Assembly (NCBI RefSeq): GCF_034067285.1
Contig: NZ_CP139286.1
Location: 2,666,001 to 2,730,000, forward strand
DNA: 64,000 nucleotides
DNA from: Acinetobacter pittii
GTDB taxonomy: Bacteria; Pseudomonadota; Gammaproteobacteria; Pseudomonadales; Moraxellaceae
Direction: 5' to 3'
The position numbers and the translations under genes are program-made. The notes beneath the pieces were generated by a model that did not search any database, was not told the origin of the DNA, and was given only the letters and a program-made list of their open reading frames with translations. Positions 19,663-30,052 of the stretch are shown here, piece by piece (position 1 is the stretch's first letter; each line of letters opens with the position of its first letter).

Positions 19663-20262
19663 TTACTGAGCTGTAAGCGATGCCCACTTAAACACCCAAG
19701 CAGACGGCATATTCAAACTATTATCGGCAATAATTTTTTCTCTAATAATTTGTGCGATAGCATAATCATTGGCTGGGTCTATCATAACTCGTATTCCTTT
19801 AGTGGTTGGACTAGTGACAACCTTATAGCCTTTTGCTTCAAGCTGAGATTGAACCCGATTTGCTTTATTTTGATTAGCTGCTAATGCAACCTGTACCATC
19901 CACTTTTTTTCACCATTTTCTAAAATTTCTTTAGCGATTGCAGCATCAAGTTGTTTTTTATTTTCAGAATTTTTATTTTCTTCTAACTTCTTTGTGTGAA
20001 CATCTTCAGTTTTCTTTTGAGCTAAAAACTCATCTTGCTTTTGTTTTCTTTTCTGGATAATTATTGCTTTATTCTTTACTTCACTTTTTTTATTTTTATC
20101 ATTAGAAGCTGGGACAAAATAAGGATATATGGCTTGGTCATTAAATCTTTGAAAGACGATGATATCCCCATAACACTTCTGCTCTGCGTAAGCGGTCACT
20201 GGCATTATCCCCAAAAGTATTTTAAAAAGTAAACTTCTAATAAAGCATTGCATCTTATTCAT
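19663..20262 (-). CDS. Secreted SPOR-domain protein
   Basis: 199 residues with an N-terminal signal sequence (hydrophobic segment ending PVTAYA, about residue 26). A Lys/Glu-rich low-complexity linker, probably coiled or disordered, covers about 55-110. The C-terminal SPOR-like domain (about 115-195) reads WMVQVALAANQNKANRVQSQLEAKGYKV and GIRVMIDPANDYAIAQIIREKI. SPOR domains bind peptidoglycan stripped of stem peptides and often localise proteins to the division site. The partner and precise role are unknown. Its start could also be the Met at codon 4. Confidence 0.8.
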   Translation of the reverse strand: MNKMQCFIRSLLFKILLGIMPVTAYAEQKCYGDIIVFQRFNDQAIYPYFVPASNDKNKKSEVKNKAIIIQKRKQKQDEFLAQKKTEDVHTKKLEENKNSENKKQLDAAIAKEILENGEKKWMVQVALAANQNKANRVQSQLEAKGYKVVTSPTTKGIRVMIDPANDYAIAQIIREKIIADNSLNMPSAWVFKWASLTAQ

Positions 20263-20452
20263 TTACCAAAGTTAAGTATATTTAATGCGGCGTATTAAAG
20301 TAGATTTCACATGATTTGTATATTTTTAAAATTCAATGTTTTATGCCAAAAATCACATATTTTAAAAACATCTTGCTGTGCTTCAAATTATTATCGTTTA
20401 CCCAACAACCATTTAGAAATACTAACTAAATTAGATTGAATTTCAGTGAATT

Positions 20453-20479
20453 AAAAAGCCGACAAAATGTCGGCTTTTT
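20453..20479 (-). terminator. ppk1 terminator
   Basis: AAAAAGCCGACA-aaa-TGTCGGCTTTTT just after the ppk1 stop. Confidence 0.9.
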
Positions 20480-20498
20480 AATGAGAGTTTAAAGTTCA

Positions 20499-22577
20499 TT
20501 ATTTAATAATTTCTAATAGTGCTCTTTGAGCATTATGTAGTTTTTCACCTTCTGCTGGCTCAGCACGTACCCAAGTACCATCTGACTGCAATAACCAAGC
20601 TTGCTGATTATCTTGCAAATAGTTCACGAGTCCTTGTTGATAAATACGCTTTTTCAATGCAGGATCTTCAACAGGGAAACATGCTTCAACGCGGTTAAAT
20701 AAATTGCGATCCATCCAGTCTGCGCTTGAGCAGTAAATACGTGCATCCCCATTATTACTAAAGTAATAAACGCGAGTATGCTCAAGGAAACGTCCTACAA
20801 TTGAACGTACACGAATATTTTCTGATAAGTTAGGTAAACCCGGACGTAAACAGCAAATAGAACGAATAATCAGGTCAATCTGAACACCTGCTTGAGATGC
20901 TTCATATAATTTATTGATCAATTGAACTTCCGTTAAGGCATTCACTTTCACAATAATTTGAGCTTTACGCCCAGCCTTAGCATTGGCAATTTCTTCATCA
21001 ATGAAGTTGATGAGCTGAGCATGTAAGGTAAATGGCGCATGTAATAGCTTTTTCAATTTCGCCATTTTGCCCATACCTGTGAGTTCTTGGAATATGCGGT
21101 GCACGTCTTCACACAGATCTTTATCAGTCGTCATGAGACCATAATCGGTATAAATTCGAGCATTCATCGCATGGTAGTTACCTGTTCCTAAATGAACATA
21201 ACGCACCAGTTTGTTGTTTTCACGGCGTACCACCATAATCATTTTGGCGTGAGTTTTATAACCTACGATACCGTAAACAACGACAGCCCCCGCTTCTTGT
21301 AAAACGTTCGCTACTTCAATATTGGACTCTTCATCAAAGCGAGCGCGCAATTCAATCACTGCAGTCACTTCTTTTCCATTACGCGCAGCTTCCGCCAAAA
21401 TCTGTACAATTTCAGAATCAGCGCCACTACGGTAAAGTGTTTGCTTGATTGCCAACACTTGGGGATCGCGAGCAGATTCACGAAGTAGCTGAATGACGGG
21501 AGCGAAAGATTCAAATGGATGATGAAGCAAAATGTCTTGCTTCTGCATTGCAGAGAAAATGCTCTCGGTCTTTTTAAACACTTTAGGCACAACCGGCGTA
21601 TGCGAGTCATAACGCAAATGAGGGCGTTTAAAATTTGAAACCAAACGAGCCAAGTTTACAGGACCATCAACTTTGTATAATTGCTCATCGGTTAAATCAA
21701 ATTCTTCCAATAAGTACTCATAAATATGCTGTGGACAGTTATGAGTCACTTCTAAGCGAACCGCACGACCGAAACGTCGAGAACTTAATTCACCTTTTAA
21801 AGCTTTTGCTAAATCTTCAACATCTTCATTTAATGCCAAGTCAGCATTACGTGTAACACGGAATTGATAACAACCAGTTGCAGTCATTCCAGGGAATAAA
21901 TCTGACACATGCTCATGGATAATGGCAGATAGCATAACGTGATGTTCTTTACCACCTGTTAACTCATCTGGCAGTCGAACCACGCGAGGTAATGAACGTG
22001 GTGCTGGTACCACAGCTAAATCAATTTGACGACCGAAAGCATCTTTACCTTCTAATGTCACAATAAAGTTCAAGCTTTTATTGACGAGACGTGGGAACGG
22101 ATGCGCTGGATCTAAGCTAATTGGCGTTAATACAGGTGCAACTTGCTCTTGGAAATATTTCTTAATCCAAGCCGACTGTGCTGGCGTTAACTCACCACGA
22201 CGGAGGAAGCAAATATCTTCTTCACGTAACTTAGGTAAGATTTCCTCATTTAAAATACGATATTGACGTTCAATCGCAGCATGAGCAGTTTCAGAGATTT
22301 TTTGTAGGACTTGTCGTGGCGTCAATCCATCAGGGCTACGACTTTCATTGCCTAGAGAAAATTGCTCCATTACCCCCGCAACACGAATTTCAAAGAATTC
22401 ATCGAGATTGCGTGAAAAAATAAGCAAGAAATTCATTCGCTCAAGTAATGGATGTAAAGGGTCTACCGCTTGCTCCAATACACGCAAATGGAAGTCAAGA
22501 ATAGACAATTCACGATTTATATAACGGTCATTATAACTATATTCTGTTGGGGTCGTCGGTGTAATCGCTGTATTCAT
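20499..22577 (-). CDS. ppk1: Polyphosphate kinase 1
   Basis: Reversibly polymerises the ATP gamma-phosphate into polyphosphate. At 692 residues it has the four PPK1 domains: N-terminal helical ([17 protein letters not shown], then [14 protein letters not shown]), head domain, and two phospholipase-D-like C-terminal domains. The first of these carries HLGTGNYH, whose first His is at the site of the family's phosphorylated histidine, followed by [11 protein letters not shown]. The second carries [10 protein letters not shown] and HTRVYYFSN. The expected exopolyphosphatase gene ppx is not adjacent. It lies 104 bp downstream of mtgA on the same strand. Confidence 0.97.
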   Translation of the reverse strand: MNTAITPTTPTEYSYNDRYINRELSILDFHLRVLEQAVDPLHPLLERMNFLLIFSRNLDEFFEIRVAGVMEQFSLGNESRSPDGLTPRQVLQKISETAHAAIERQYRILNEEILPKLREEDICFLRRGELTPAQSAWIKKYFQEQVAPVLTPISLDPAHPFPRLVNKSLNFIVTLEGKDAFGRQIDLAVVPAPRSLPRVVRLPDELTGGKEHHVMLSAIIHEHVSDLFPGMTATGCYQFRVTRNADLALNEDVEDLAKALKGELSSRRFGRAVRLEVTHNCPQHIYEYLLEEFDLTDEQLYKVDGPVNLARLVSNFKRPHLRYDSHTPVVPKVFKKTESIFSAMQKQDILLHHPFESFAPVIQLLRESARDPQVLAIKQTLYRSGADSEIVQILAEAARNGKEVTAVIELRARFDEESNIEVANVLQEAGAVVVYGIVGYKTHAKMIMVVRRENNKLVRYVHLGTGNYHAMNARIYTDYGLMTTDKDLCEDVHRIFQELTGMGKMAKLKKLLHAPFTLHAQLINFIDEEIANAKAGRKAQIIVKVNALTEVQLINKLYEASQAGVQIDLIIRSICCLRPGLPNLSENIRVRSIVGRFLEHTRVYYFSNNGDARIYCSSADWMDRNLFNRVEACFPVEDPALKKRIYQQGLVNYLQDNQQAWLLQSDGTWVRAEPAEGEKLHNAQRALLEIIK

Positions 22578-22681
22578 GTCTAACTCAATTCTCTATCCAG
22601 CCAAAATCTCTATAAAACAGTATGCTGCAAAAATATGACAATTTGGTAAAAACTAAAAAATTTACACATCTTTAAACATCA

Positions 22682-23359
22682 TCATTCAGGAATCTGGGTG
22701 CTATTCATATAACGTAAAATAACGCGTTTTCTATATTGTAGTTTACGATCGTTGCGGTGATCTTGGTAATATTTCGGGTCAGGCAATAAAGCGGCTAAAA
22801 AAGCAGCTTGTTCGCGCGTTAAGCTTTTAGCACTTTTACCATAATAATATTGTGCAGCTGCTTCAACACCATAACGATTTTTGCCAAACTCAACAGAGTT
22901 CATATACACCTCAAGAATTCGGCGTTTTGACCACATTCGCTCCATCATCCATGTTGCGATAGTTTCTTGGCCTTTACGAATAAACGAACGCTTGTTGTAT
23001 AAAAATAAGTTCTTTGCAAGTTGCTGAGACACAGTAGACCCACCCGCAACCACTTCACCTTTTTCATTATTACGCTCTAGAGCAAAACGAATACCATCCC
23101 AGTCAAAGCCATGATGATAAATAAACTTTGCGTCTTCTCCTGCTAAAATCGCATGTTTGAAATTGTCGCTAATATCATCATAGTCAAGCCATTCATGAAT
23201 AATCGGCTCCGATGTATCTGACCAATAATCTAATCGCATAAACATGGTGGTATCGACTTCATGTGTACGCCACCAAACTAAACTTGAGAAAATCCAAAGC
23301 TGAATAAGGAGAATTGCCCCAATAAAAATTAACAACACGCGAACAATAAAAGCTTTCAT
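22682..23359 (-). CDS. mtgA: Monofunctional peptidoglycan glycosyltransferase
   Basis: 225-residue GT51 enzyme that polymerises lipid II into glycan strands at the inner membrane. An N-terminal membrane anchor (about 5-28) precedes the catalytic domain: [19 protein letters not shown] holds the catalytic Glu of motif 1; [15 protein letters not shown] is motif 2; [15 protein letters not shown] and [14 protein letters not shown] are motifs 4-5. There is no transpeptidase domain, as expected for MtgA. It is divergent from a rhomboid protease gene. Confidence 0.95.
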   Translation of the reverse strand: MKAFIVRVLLIFIGAILLIQLWIFSSLVWWRTHEVDTTMFMRLDYWSDTSEPIIHEWLDYDDISDNFKHAILAGEDAKFIYHHGFDWDGIRFALERNNEKGEVVAGGSTVSQQLAKNLFLYNKRSFIRKGQETIATWMMERMWSKRRILEVYMNSVEFGKNRYGVEAAAQYYYGKSAKSLTREQAAFLAALLPDPKYYQDHRNDRKLQYRKRVILRYMNSTQIPE

Positions 23360-23435
23360 GTTCGTCCTGATCTCCTGTATTCAACTTTTTTCATGTTAAG
23401 CTGTTAAGCATGTTCATATATAACAAAAGCATAGC

Positions 23436-24245
23436 ATGACTCAATATCAGCCTCCGCACATTAATCGTAAACTCAATGTACAAACTTGGTGGCTGACCGC
23501 CCTATTGATCTTGATTAATGTAGGTTTGTTTGTCTGGCAAATTGCGACTGGTGTCGATATTAGCGACCCAGCCATGAAAGATGCTATTCATTGGGGTGCA
23601 GATTTTACACCACTTACTTTTACTGGGCAGCCCGAACGCTTATTTACCAGCATGTTTTTTCATTTTGGTCTTGTTCACCTCATGCTTAACATGTGGGCTC
23701 TCTATATTTTCGGTAATGTTGCTGAGTCACTATTTGGTCGCTTCTATTTTATAGGCATGTATTTACTTGCTGGCTTATTCGGTAGTCTTTTAAGTAGTTA
23801 TATGACGATTCAAAATGGACATGAATTACTGCAACATTTCGATCAAAGCTTACTGCCTCATGTTAGTGCAGGTGCTTCGGGTGCCGTGATGGGATTAGGT
23901 GCTGCGTTAACCGTTCTTTCCTTATTTCCACCGCTTCCACATCAAGCCTACATACTCGATAAAAAAGCATTATTAATGATTATGGCCATCAACCTTGTTT
24001 TTGGTTTTGTCGCAACGGGTATTAATAATGCCGCGCATATTGGCGGCATGATTATTGGCGCATTCCTTGCGCTAATGTGGTACTTAAGCTATGTCAGCAA
24101 GTTAAAAACTATACTTAAAATTTTAGGCTTATTAGGCGCAGTAATTATTACAGGTGGTTTCTATATGTACTGTGTACAAATCAATACACCTTTACTTCCG
24201 CTATGGCATGAAATCATTATCCAGAATCCTGACATTATTCCTTAA
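23436..24245 (+). CDS. Rhomboid-family intramembrane serine protease
   Basis: 269-residue polytopic protein with a six-helix rhomboid core plus a C-terminal helix. The catalytic dyad is visible: Ser148 in GASGAVMG and His201 in AAHIGGMIIG, both inside hydrophobic segments. HFGLVHLMLNMWALYIFG supplies the conserved L1-loop His/Asn. It is therefore predicted to be proteolytically active. The substrate is unknown. It converges on ybbP with a single base between the stop codons and no terminator. Confidence 0.92.
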   Translation: MTQYQPPHINRKLNVQTWWLTALLILINVGLFVWQIATGVDISDPAMKDAIHWGADFTPLTFTGQPERLFTSMFFHFGLVHLMLNMWALYIFGNVAESLFGRFYFIGMYLLAGLFGSLLSSYMTIQNGHELLQHFDQSLLPHVSAGASGAVMGLGAALTVLSLFPPLPHQAYILDKKALLMIMAINLVFGFVATGINNAAHIGGMIIGAFLALMWYLSYVSKLKTILKILGLLGAVIITGGFYMYCVQINTPLLPLWHEIIIQNPDIIP

Positions 24246-24246
24246 C

Positions 24247-26709
24247 CTACAATTGATTTAACTCTCTTAAACTTTGTAAAGGCGGTAAATTACAGAGATA
24301 ACCTAATCGATAACGACCAATTAGGGCACAAATCAGCATCATGCCAAGAGGTAAAATCAGCCATATTTCAATATGCCACTGTAGGACCATATTCATTTTA
24401 TAACTTGCAATCGCACTAATCACTTCTGCAAAACAGCAGGCAACTATGCCTGCTAACAGACCTAAGAAACCAATCTCAAAACTAAGCATTTGCTTCATTT
24501 TATTTTTAGATAAACCAAATGAACGCAGTAAAGCAACCTCACGGCGTCGCTCGTCCATTAACAAGTTTAAGCATGCAATCAGTACCAATATTCCAGAAAA
24601 ACCGACTAATGCTGCCAGTACAGTTACTATTTTGACCAAAACATTCATTAACCGTTTTACTTCATCTAAAATTCGGTCAACATCAATAAATACAGTATTG
24701 GAAAACTGCTGAATAATATTGATCATCTTTGGCTGATCTTGCTTAGGCACATAAAAACTGCCTAAATAACTTCCAGCATTTTCATCTAAAGTTTTAGGTG
24801 AAAAAATAAAGAAAAAGTTAGGGCTAAAACTTTCCCACTCTACACTCCGATAATTCACAACTTTGGCTTGCAAGGTCCCTTCTGGCAGACTAAAGGTAAG
24901 TTTGTCTCCAATTTGGATTCCTAAACTTTCGGCAGTCTTACTTTCGACTGAAACCTGCCCCACACCATTAAACTGAGCTTGACCACTTGTAATGACATTG
25001 TCATTTGGTAATAGATTTGATTGAGTCAAATTCAATTCACGGCGCAAAGAATTATTTTGCTTTATCGCCTCTTCTGAAAAAGGTACATCATTTTTAGCCA
25101 GCAATCGGCCACGAATATTTGGATATAACGGGGTGCTTTGCCAACCATGTTGCTTTAACTGTTGCTCAAAGGCTTTTAAATCGAATGGAGGTAATCCATA
25201 AACAAATTGATTCGGTGTTCCTTCCGGAAGTTGTTGTTGCCAACGCTCCAATAAATCTGTTCTTAATACACTGAGGACTGTAATGAGACTTAAGCCTAAA
25301 GCCAATGCAGTAATTTGTAAGGCACTTTGCGATGGAGAACGAATATAAAAAGACAAACGATTTTTCAGCTTTTTTAAGCTGCGAAGCAATAGCCAAACAA
25401 CGGTATAAAGCAAAATACAAAGAACAATAATGGCAGCCAAAACCAGAATGCTGAGCATTAAATTTTCGCTCAACACCAAACTAAAAACGATCAGGCTACT
25501 AATGCCAGCAAAAAACATAAAAAATAAAGATTTTCGAGATTTGGCTTGCTCACGAATAACGCGAATTGGAGGTGTATTTAAAAGTTCCCAAATACTTGGC
25601 AAAATAAATCCAAGCAGTACGATCACACTCGTAAAAATAGCAATGGGTAAAGGTCCAACTAAAAGTGGTATGACCGAAAAACTTAGCTCTAATTGAGGAA
25701 TTAATTGCAGCATAAGCTGGAGCAGGCCATAACCCATGATTAAACCTAATAGACTGCCCAACACAATTGAAATCGCACTGACAACACTAAGTAATCCAAT
25801 ATATGCCCACAAGATTTGGAACTTACTGGCTCCTAAACATCTGATCAGCGCAATATGATCTTGGTTTTGCTGCACATAACGTTGACTCGTTAGAGCGATG
25901 GCAATACCACACAATAAAATCGTTAAAATATTGGCTAATTGCAAAAAGGTATCTAGGTTTTCAAGCGGACGTAATAACCGACTATTTGATTCGCTTGCAT
26001 CACGTAAACGCAAACCTGCCGTTTCATCTGCTTCTTTAGAAGGTTGATGTTGTTGCTTAAATTGCTTTGAAAATGCCTGAACCTGTTCAGGGCTACCTGC
26101 CATTAACAGTCGATAATCGATTCTACTGCCTGTTTGAATCGCATGTGTTTTAGCAATATCAGCTTGATGGATAATAACCGTTGGAGAAAAACCTGAAAAA
26201 CCGAGTTCCTGATTTGAATCACGCACGATCACGCCGCTAAAGCGGAAGCTACCATCAGCAATAGAAACAACATCTCCTCTTTTTACTTTTAATAAGTCCG
26301 CAGCTCTTTGACTTAGCCAGACTTCACCAGATTGAATCGCTTGAGTTTTTGGCTCAATTTCAAGCTCTCCTCTTAGTGGAAATGCAGGTTCTATTGCTTT
26401 TACATTGACCATGACAAATTGATCTTGGGTATGCGCCATAGAGCTAAATAGAGTGACATTGGTTTGTTTTAAACCAAGCTGCTCTGCCCTTTTTTTCCAC
26501 GGCTGTTCGATAGGCTCGTTATTCGACAGAACCAAATCCGCACCCAGCATTTGTGAAGCTTGCAGACTTACTGCCTGTTTGACTTGGTCATTACTAAATT
26601 TTAGGGCAGTTGTTGCACTGATCGCCAGCGATAGAGCAATAATGAGTAGATATAATCCACCCGTACGAAAACTTTGTAGTAAAAGTGGTTTGAGAAGATT
26701 ACGCATCAT
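24247..26709 (-). CDS. ybbP: YbbP-type ABC transporter permease
   Basis: 820-residue membrane protein with two FtsX-type permease units, each with a cluster of membrane helices separated by large periplasmic regions (MacB-like core). Four initial helices are visible: one at about residues 13-35, then groups near 250-360 and 390-440, with the last near 680-810. It begins directly after the ybbA stop (TAA-ATG) and forms the permease of the YbbA-YbbP exporter. In E. coli and relatives this pair lies divergent from tesA, exactly as here. The transported molecule is not established. Confidence 0.9.
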   Translation of the reverse strand: MMRNLLKPLLLQSFRTGGLYLLIIALSLAISATTALKFSNDQVKQAVSLQASQMLGADLVLSNNEPIEQPWKKRAEQLGLKQTNVTLFSSMAHTQDQFVMVNVKAIEPAFPLRGELEIEPKTQAIQSGEVWLSQRAADLLKVKRGDVVSIADGSFRFSGVIVRDSNQELGFSGFSPTVIIHQADIAKTHAIQTGSRIDYRLLMAGSPEQVQAFSKQFKQQHQPSKEADETAGLRLRDASESNSRLLRPLENLDTFLQLANILTILLCGIAIALTSQRYVQQNQDHIALIRCLGASKFQILWAYIGLLSVVSAISIVLGSLLGLIMGYGLLQLMLQLIPQLELSFSVIPLLVGPLPIAIFTSVIVLLGFILPSIWELLNTPPIRVIREQAKSRKSLFFMFFAGISSLIVFSLVLSENLMLSILVLAAIIVLCILLYTVVWLLLRSLKKLKNRLSFYIRSPSQSALQITALALGLSLITVLSVLRTDLLERWQQQLPEGTPNQFVYGLPPFDLKAFEQQLKQHGWQSTPLYPNIRGRLLAKNDVPFSEEAIKQNNSLRRELNLTQSNLLPNDNVITSGQAQFNGVGQVSVESKTAESLGIQIGDKLTFSLPEGTLQAKVVNYRSVEWESFSPNFFFIFSPKTLDENAGSYLGSFYVPKQDQPKMINIIQQFSNTVFIDVDRILDEVKRLMNVLVKIVTVLAALVGFSGILVLIACLNLLMDERRREVALLRSFGLSKNKMKQMLSFEIGFLGLLAGIVACCFAEVISAIASYKMNMVLQWHIEIWLILPLGMMLICALIGRYRLGYLCNLPPLQSLRELNQL

Positions 26710-27402
26710 TTAACCACCCTGTACTGTCTTTAATCGGCCGTCATCTAACTCGACATGACGCTGACAAAGGGTTGCTAAATTACGATCATGCGTCACCAAA
26801 ATTAGAGTGGTACCTAGCTCTCGGTTTAAATCAAAGAGTAAGCTTTCAATTTCTTGTGCTGTCTGACCATCTAGGTTTCCAGTCGGTTCATCCGCAAAAA
26901 TAATTTGTGGTTCTGCAATAAGAGCTCGTGCAATTGCCACACGTTGCTGTTCGCCTCCAGATAAGACTTTAGGCGTTTGTTCAACCTGACGACCAAGTCC
27001 TACCCGATGCAACCAATCTAAAGCTTTTTTTTCTGCGGTTTTATAGTCAAAATCTTTACGTAATCGTAAGGGCAACATCACATTTTCAAGCGCACTCAAC
27101 TGTGGTAAAAGTTGAAAAGACTGAAATACGAAACCAATATGCTGCATTCGGATTTGAGCGCGCTGTTCCTCTGTTAACTGATGAACAGCTTGACCACATA
27201 ACCAGACTTCCCCTTCAGACGGTTGATCTAAAGTCGCCAAAATTCCCAATAAGGTTGATTTACCTGAGCCAGAACGTCCCGTAATTGCTACCTGTTCCCC
27301 TTCAAAAATCTCTAAATCGATATCTTTTAAAATCGTAAACTGATTCTGGTTAATCTGAATAGTTTGTGTAACTTGATGGGCAGCAATGATGGGTTGTGGC
27401 AT
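26710..27402 (-). CDS. ybbA: YbbA-type ABC transporter ATPase
   Basis: 230-residue ATP-binding subunit of the LolD/MacB type. The motifs in order are Walker [12 protein letters not shown] (about 42), Q-loop [10 protein letters not shown], signature [15 protein letters not shown] (about 150), Walker [13 protein letters not shown], and switch His in LVTHDRN. It is encoded just before ybbP in one operon. The 44-bp gap to the divergent tesA must hold both promoters. Confidence 0.93.
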   Translation of the reverse strand: MPQPIIAAHQVTQTIQINQNQFTILKDIDLEIFEGEQVAITGRSGSGKSTLLGILATLDQPSEGEVWLCGQAVHQLTEEQRAQIRMQHIGFVFQSFQLLPQLSALENVMLPLRLRKDFDYKTAEKKALDWLHRVGLGRQVEQTPKVLSGGEQQRVAIARALIAEPQIIFADEPTGNLDGQTAQEIESLLFDLNRELGTTLILVTHDRNLATLCQRHVELDDGRLKTVQGG

Positions 27403-27446
27403 GATGTGAAAAGTCCTATGTATTCAGAATCAGGGTCGAAGTACAA

Positions 27447-28070
27447 ATGTATAAATCTTTTTTGATTGGTTCTAAAAGCATCATGCTCATCTCATTAAGT
27501 ATGCTGCCCATGCTTGTATCGGCGAAAACTATTTTAATTTTAGGAGATAGTATTAGTGCCGGTTACGGAATTGATCCCAAACAAGGTTGGGTACAATTAC
27601 TGCAAAAACGCTTAGACCAACAGTATCCCAAACAACACAAAGTGGTCAATGCAAGTGTGAGTGGAGAAACGACTAGTGGCGCTGTAGCTCGATTACCTAA
27701 GTTATTACAGACTTATAAACCCAATGTAGTCGTGATTGAATTAGGCGGGAATGATGGCTTGCGTGGTCAACCGCCTCAAATGATTCAAAAAAATCTGGAT
27801 CAGCTCATTCAATTAAGCCAAAAACAAAAAGCCAAAGTTATTCTTTTTGGTATGAAAATTCCGCCAAATTATGGGGCTGCGTATAGCAAGGCTTTTGAAA
27901 ATAACTATAAAGTTGTCAGCCAAAAACATCAGGTGAAATTACTTCCGTTTTTTCTAGATGGTGTTGCTGGTCAAAAACAGCTTATGCAAAATGACTTGAT
28001 TCATCCAAATGCTCAAGCACAGTCACAATTACTTAAGTTAGCTTATCCATATATAAAAGGTGCCCTATAG
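27447..28070 (+). CDS. tesA: Multifunctional acyl-CoA thioesterase I / lysophospholipase (SGNH)
   Basis: 207-residue periplasmic SGNH hydrolase. The signal peptide ends LVSA near residue 27. Block I is ILGDSISAGYGI with the catalytic Ser, block II/III carries the oxyanion Gly and Asn (ELGGNDGLRG), and block V is DLIHPNAQAQ with the Asp and His. TesA enzymes hydrolyse acyl-CoA, arylesters and lysophospholipids. Divergent ybbAP is the classic neighbour. The terminator hairpin begins inside the last codons. Confidence 0.94.
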   Translation: MYKSFLIGSKSIMLISLSMLPMLVSAKTILILGDSISAGYGIDPKQGWVQLLQKRLDQQYPKQHKVVNASVSGETTSGAVARLPKLLQTYKPNVVVIELGGNDGLRGQPPQMIQKNLDQLIQLSQKQKAKVILFGMKIPPNYGAAYSKAFENNYKVVSQKHQVKLLPFFLDGVAGQKQLMQNDLIHPNAQAQSQLLKLAYPYIKGAL

Positions 28071-28080
28071 GCACCTTTTA
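28055..28080. terminator. Bidirectional terminator overlapping tesA stop
   Basis: AAAAGGTGCC-ctata-GGCACCTTTT; the tesA TAG lies inside the hairpin. Confidence 0.88.
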
Positions 28081-28101
28081 ATTTTAAATATTTTATTCTG
28101 A

Positions 28102-28716
28102 TCAGAAATCAAAGAAAGTAACTTCACCAGTTTCTAGTGAATATTCTGCACCAACAACAATCAACTCACCTTTCGCAATCAAGCTTTCAAGTACACTTGA
28201 ACCATGACGTAATTGATTGACCGAAGCAAAAACGTTTGAACGTACCGCATGACACGATAATTTTTTCAAATCATTTTTCAAATCAGTTTGCATTAAAATT
28301 TCAACTGATGGGCGAACACGGTTCACAATCGACATTAAGTTAGATGATGGCGGTTGATCAGGATTCATCAACGTATCAATTGTTGCTTGAATCGCGCCAC
28401 AATGACTATGTCCTAATACGACAACAACCGGACAGTCATAGCGCTCTGCCGCGAACTCAACACTACCGACTTGTGAAGGTGCAACCACGTTACCAGCAAC
28501 ACGAATTACGAATAAGTCACCAAGACCTTGATCAAATACCATTTCTGCTGGAACACGAGAATCTGAGCAACCTAATACAATCGCAAACGGATTTTGATCC
28601 TTTGCCATTTCAGCGCGTTCATGATGCGATAAGGTTTTTGCAAGGGAAGTATTTCCATTTACAAATCGTTGATTACCAGCTTTCAGACGATCTAAAACTT
28701 CTTGCGCAGTAGGCAT
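28102..28716 (-). CDS. Beta-class carbonic anhydrase
   Basis: 204-residue zinc enzyme interconverting CO2 and bicarbonate. The zinc ligands are in CSDSRVPAE (Cys and Asp, with the Asp-Arg dyad) and GHSHCGAI (His and Cys). DQGLGDLFVIRVAGNVV is the conserved strand between them. I chose the ATG at 28716; a TTG at 28740 would add an atypical basic extension. It is a soluble cytoplasmic clade B/Can-like enzyme. Confidence 0.94.
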   Translation of the reverse strand: MPTAQEVLDRLKAGNQRFVNGNTSLAKTLSHHERAEMAKDQNPFAIVLGCSDSRVPAEMVFDQGLGDLFVIRVAGNVVAPSQVGSVEFAAERYDCPVVVVLGHSHCGAIQATIDTLMNPDQPPSSNLMSIVNRVRPSVEILMQTDLKNDLKKLSCHAVRSNVFASVNQLRHGSSVLESLIAKGELIVVGAEYSLETGEVTFFDF

Positions 28717-29000
28717 TTTATATTTCCATTGTTTTTTCAAGGTTAGAAATCATTTTAATGTGTCAAAATTTGAATGTCACTGACAAAAAATAAATCCTTT
28801 GTCATGAAAAAAATGAAAAGTACGTCATCTTATTTAATGTAGGTTTTACGGCCAATTCCCTGCTGTTTAGCGAAAAAATAGACATACTTTGGTCCTCGTA
28901 TTGACTATAATTTTCTTCATTCCAAACATTTGGCAAATGACTCATTGGCAAAGTTTTTCAATAATTTTTCAAACTCGCTTAAGCATCAAGGATGAAATCT

Positions 29001-30026
29001 ATGGCAAGGCTGTCCACATCAATTAAAGCCTCTATGAAAAAAACTGCTACTGCCCTGACTTTGGCTTGTAGCGTATTGTCAGTCATGAGCATTTCTCAAG
29101 TGCAGGCAGCCGATAATATTGATGTCAGCTTTCAAACAATATTACAGCAAGAGCGTAGCTGGGCCGGACTACAAAGCAAAAGTCTAAAGGTCGGTGATAT
29201 CACTTGGTCATATAGTGAAGGTGGCTCTAGCACAAAGCCAACTTTACTACTCATTCATGGTTTAGCGGGCAGTCGTGATAACTGGAACCGAGTAGCTCGT
29301 TATCTCACCACAAATTACCATGTCATTATTCCTGATTTACCGGGTAGCGGTGAAACTATCGTTTCTCAAGACTTCGACTATTCGGTCCCAAATCTTGCAG
29401 AAAAATTACGTCGATTTGTTGAAGCTGCAAATTTAAAAGGTCCAATCCACATTGCAGGACATTCACTCGGCGGATCTATTGCCCTACTTTATGCTGGACA
29501 ATATCCATTTGAAACCAAAAGTCTATTCTTGGTTGATAGTGGCGGTATTTTCCGTTCTGCCAATACAATTTATCTCAAAGATCCAACCTATCTAAAACAA
29601 CTTTTAGTATCTAAAAAAGGCGACTTTAATTATTTATTAAAACAAACCATGTTTAATCCTCCATTTATTCCTAAAGAGTTTTTGCAAGCTCAAGAAAAAT
29701 TGATGATTGATCAGGCGCCTCAAACACAAAAACTGGTTGATCAACTGATTGCACTTAATAAGGTTTATACGCCAGATTCATTTGCCGTACTTACCAAAAC
29801 AATTGATGCACCGACGCTCATTTTATGGGGTAAGCAAGATAAAATTATTAATGTAGAAGTCGCAAATGAACTGAAACGGCTTTTAAAGAAGGCTGAGCCT
29901 CCCGTTATTTTGGAAAACGTAGGCCATATGCCAATATTGGAAGCTGAACAGTTGGTCATTCAACAATATGTACCGTTTTTATTGAAAGTAGAAGCAAACC
30001 AGTCTTTAAAAACGACTACGCCTTAA
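29001..30026 (+). CDS. Secreted alpha/beta hydrolase (lipase-like)
   Basis: 341 residues with a signal peptide (KKTATALTLACSVLSVMS to VQA, about residue 36) then an alpha/beta hydrolase fold: oxyanion LLIHGLAGSRDNW, nucleophile elbow GHSLGG, acid LWGKQDKI, and His in NVGHMPILE. It resembles the cold-active Lip3-like lipases/esterases of Moraxella and Psychrobacter. AAGGA sits 8 nt before the ATG at 29001, which I prefer to the ATG at 28992, which overlaps that site. It is followed by an unknown gene after 26 bp on the same strand, so probably an operon. Lipid substrate is inference. Confidence 0.85.
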   Translation: MARLSTSIKASMKKTATALTLACSVLSVMSISQVQAADNIDVSFQTILQQERSWAGLQSKSLKVGDITWSYSEGGSSTKPTLLLIHGLAGSRDNWNRVARYLTTNYHVIIPDLPGSGETIVSQDFDYSVPNLAEKLRRFVEAANLKGPIHIAGHSLGGSIALLYAGQYPFETKSLFLVDSGGIFRSANTIYLKDPTYLKQLLVSKKGDFNYLLKQTMFNPPFIPKEFLQAQEKLMIDQAPQTQKLVDQLIALNKVYTPDSFAVLTKTIDAPTLILWGKQDKIINVEVANELKRLLKKAEPPVILENVGHMPILEAEQLVIQQYVPFLLKVEANQSLKTTTP

Positions 30027-30052
30027 ATAAAACTTTTAATTTGTGAGACCTT

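Noticed and set aside
22620-22660. Possible Pho box upstream of ppk1 (TTGTCATATTT on minus strand)
   Set aside because: Only the first repeat fits; the second position reads TTGCAGC. Too weak compared with the pit site.
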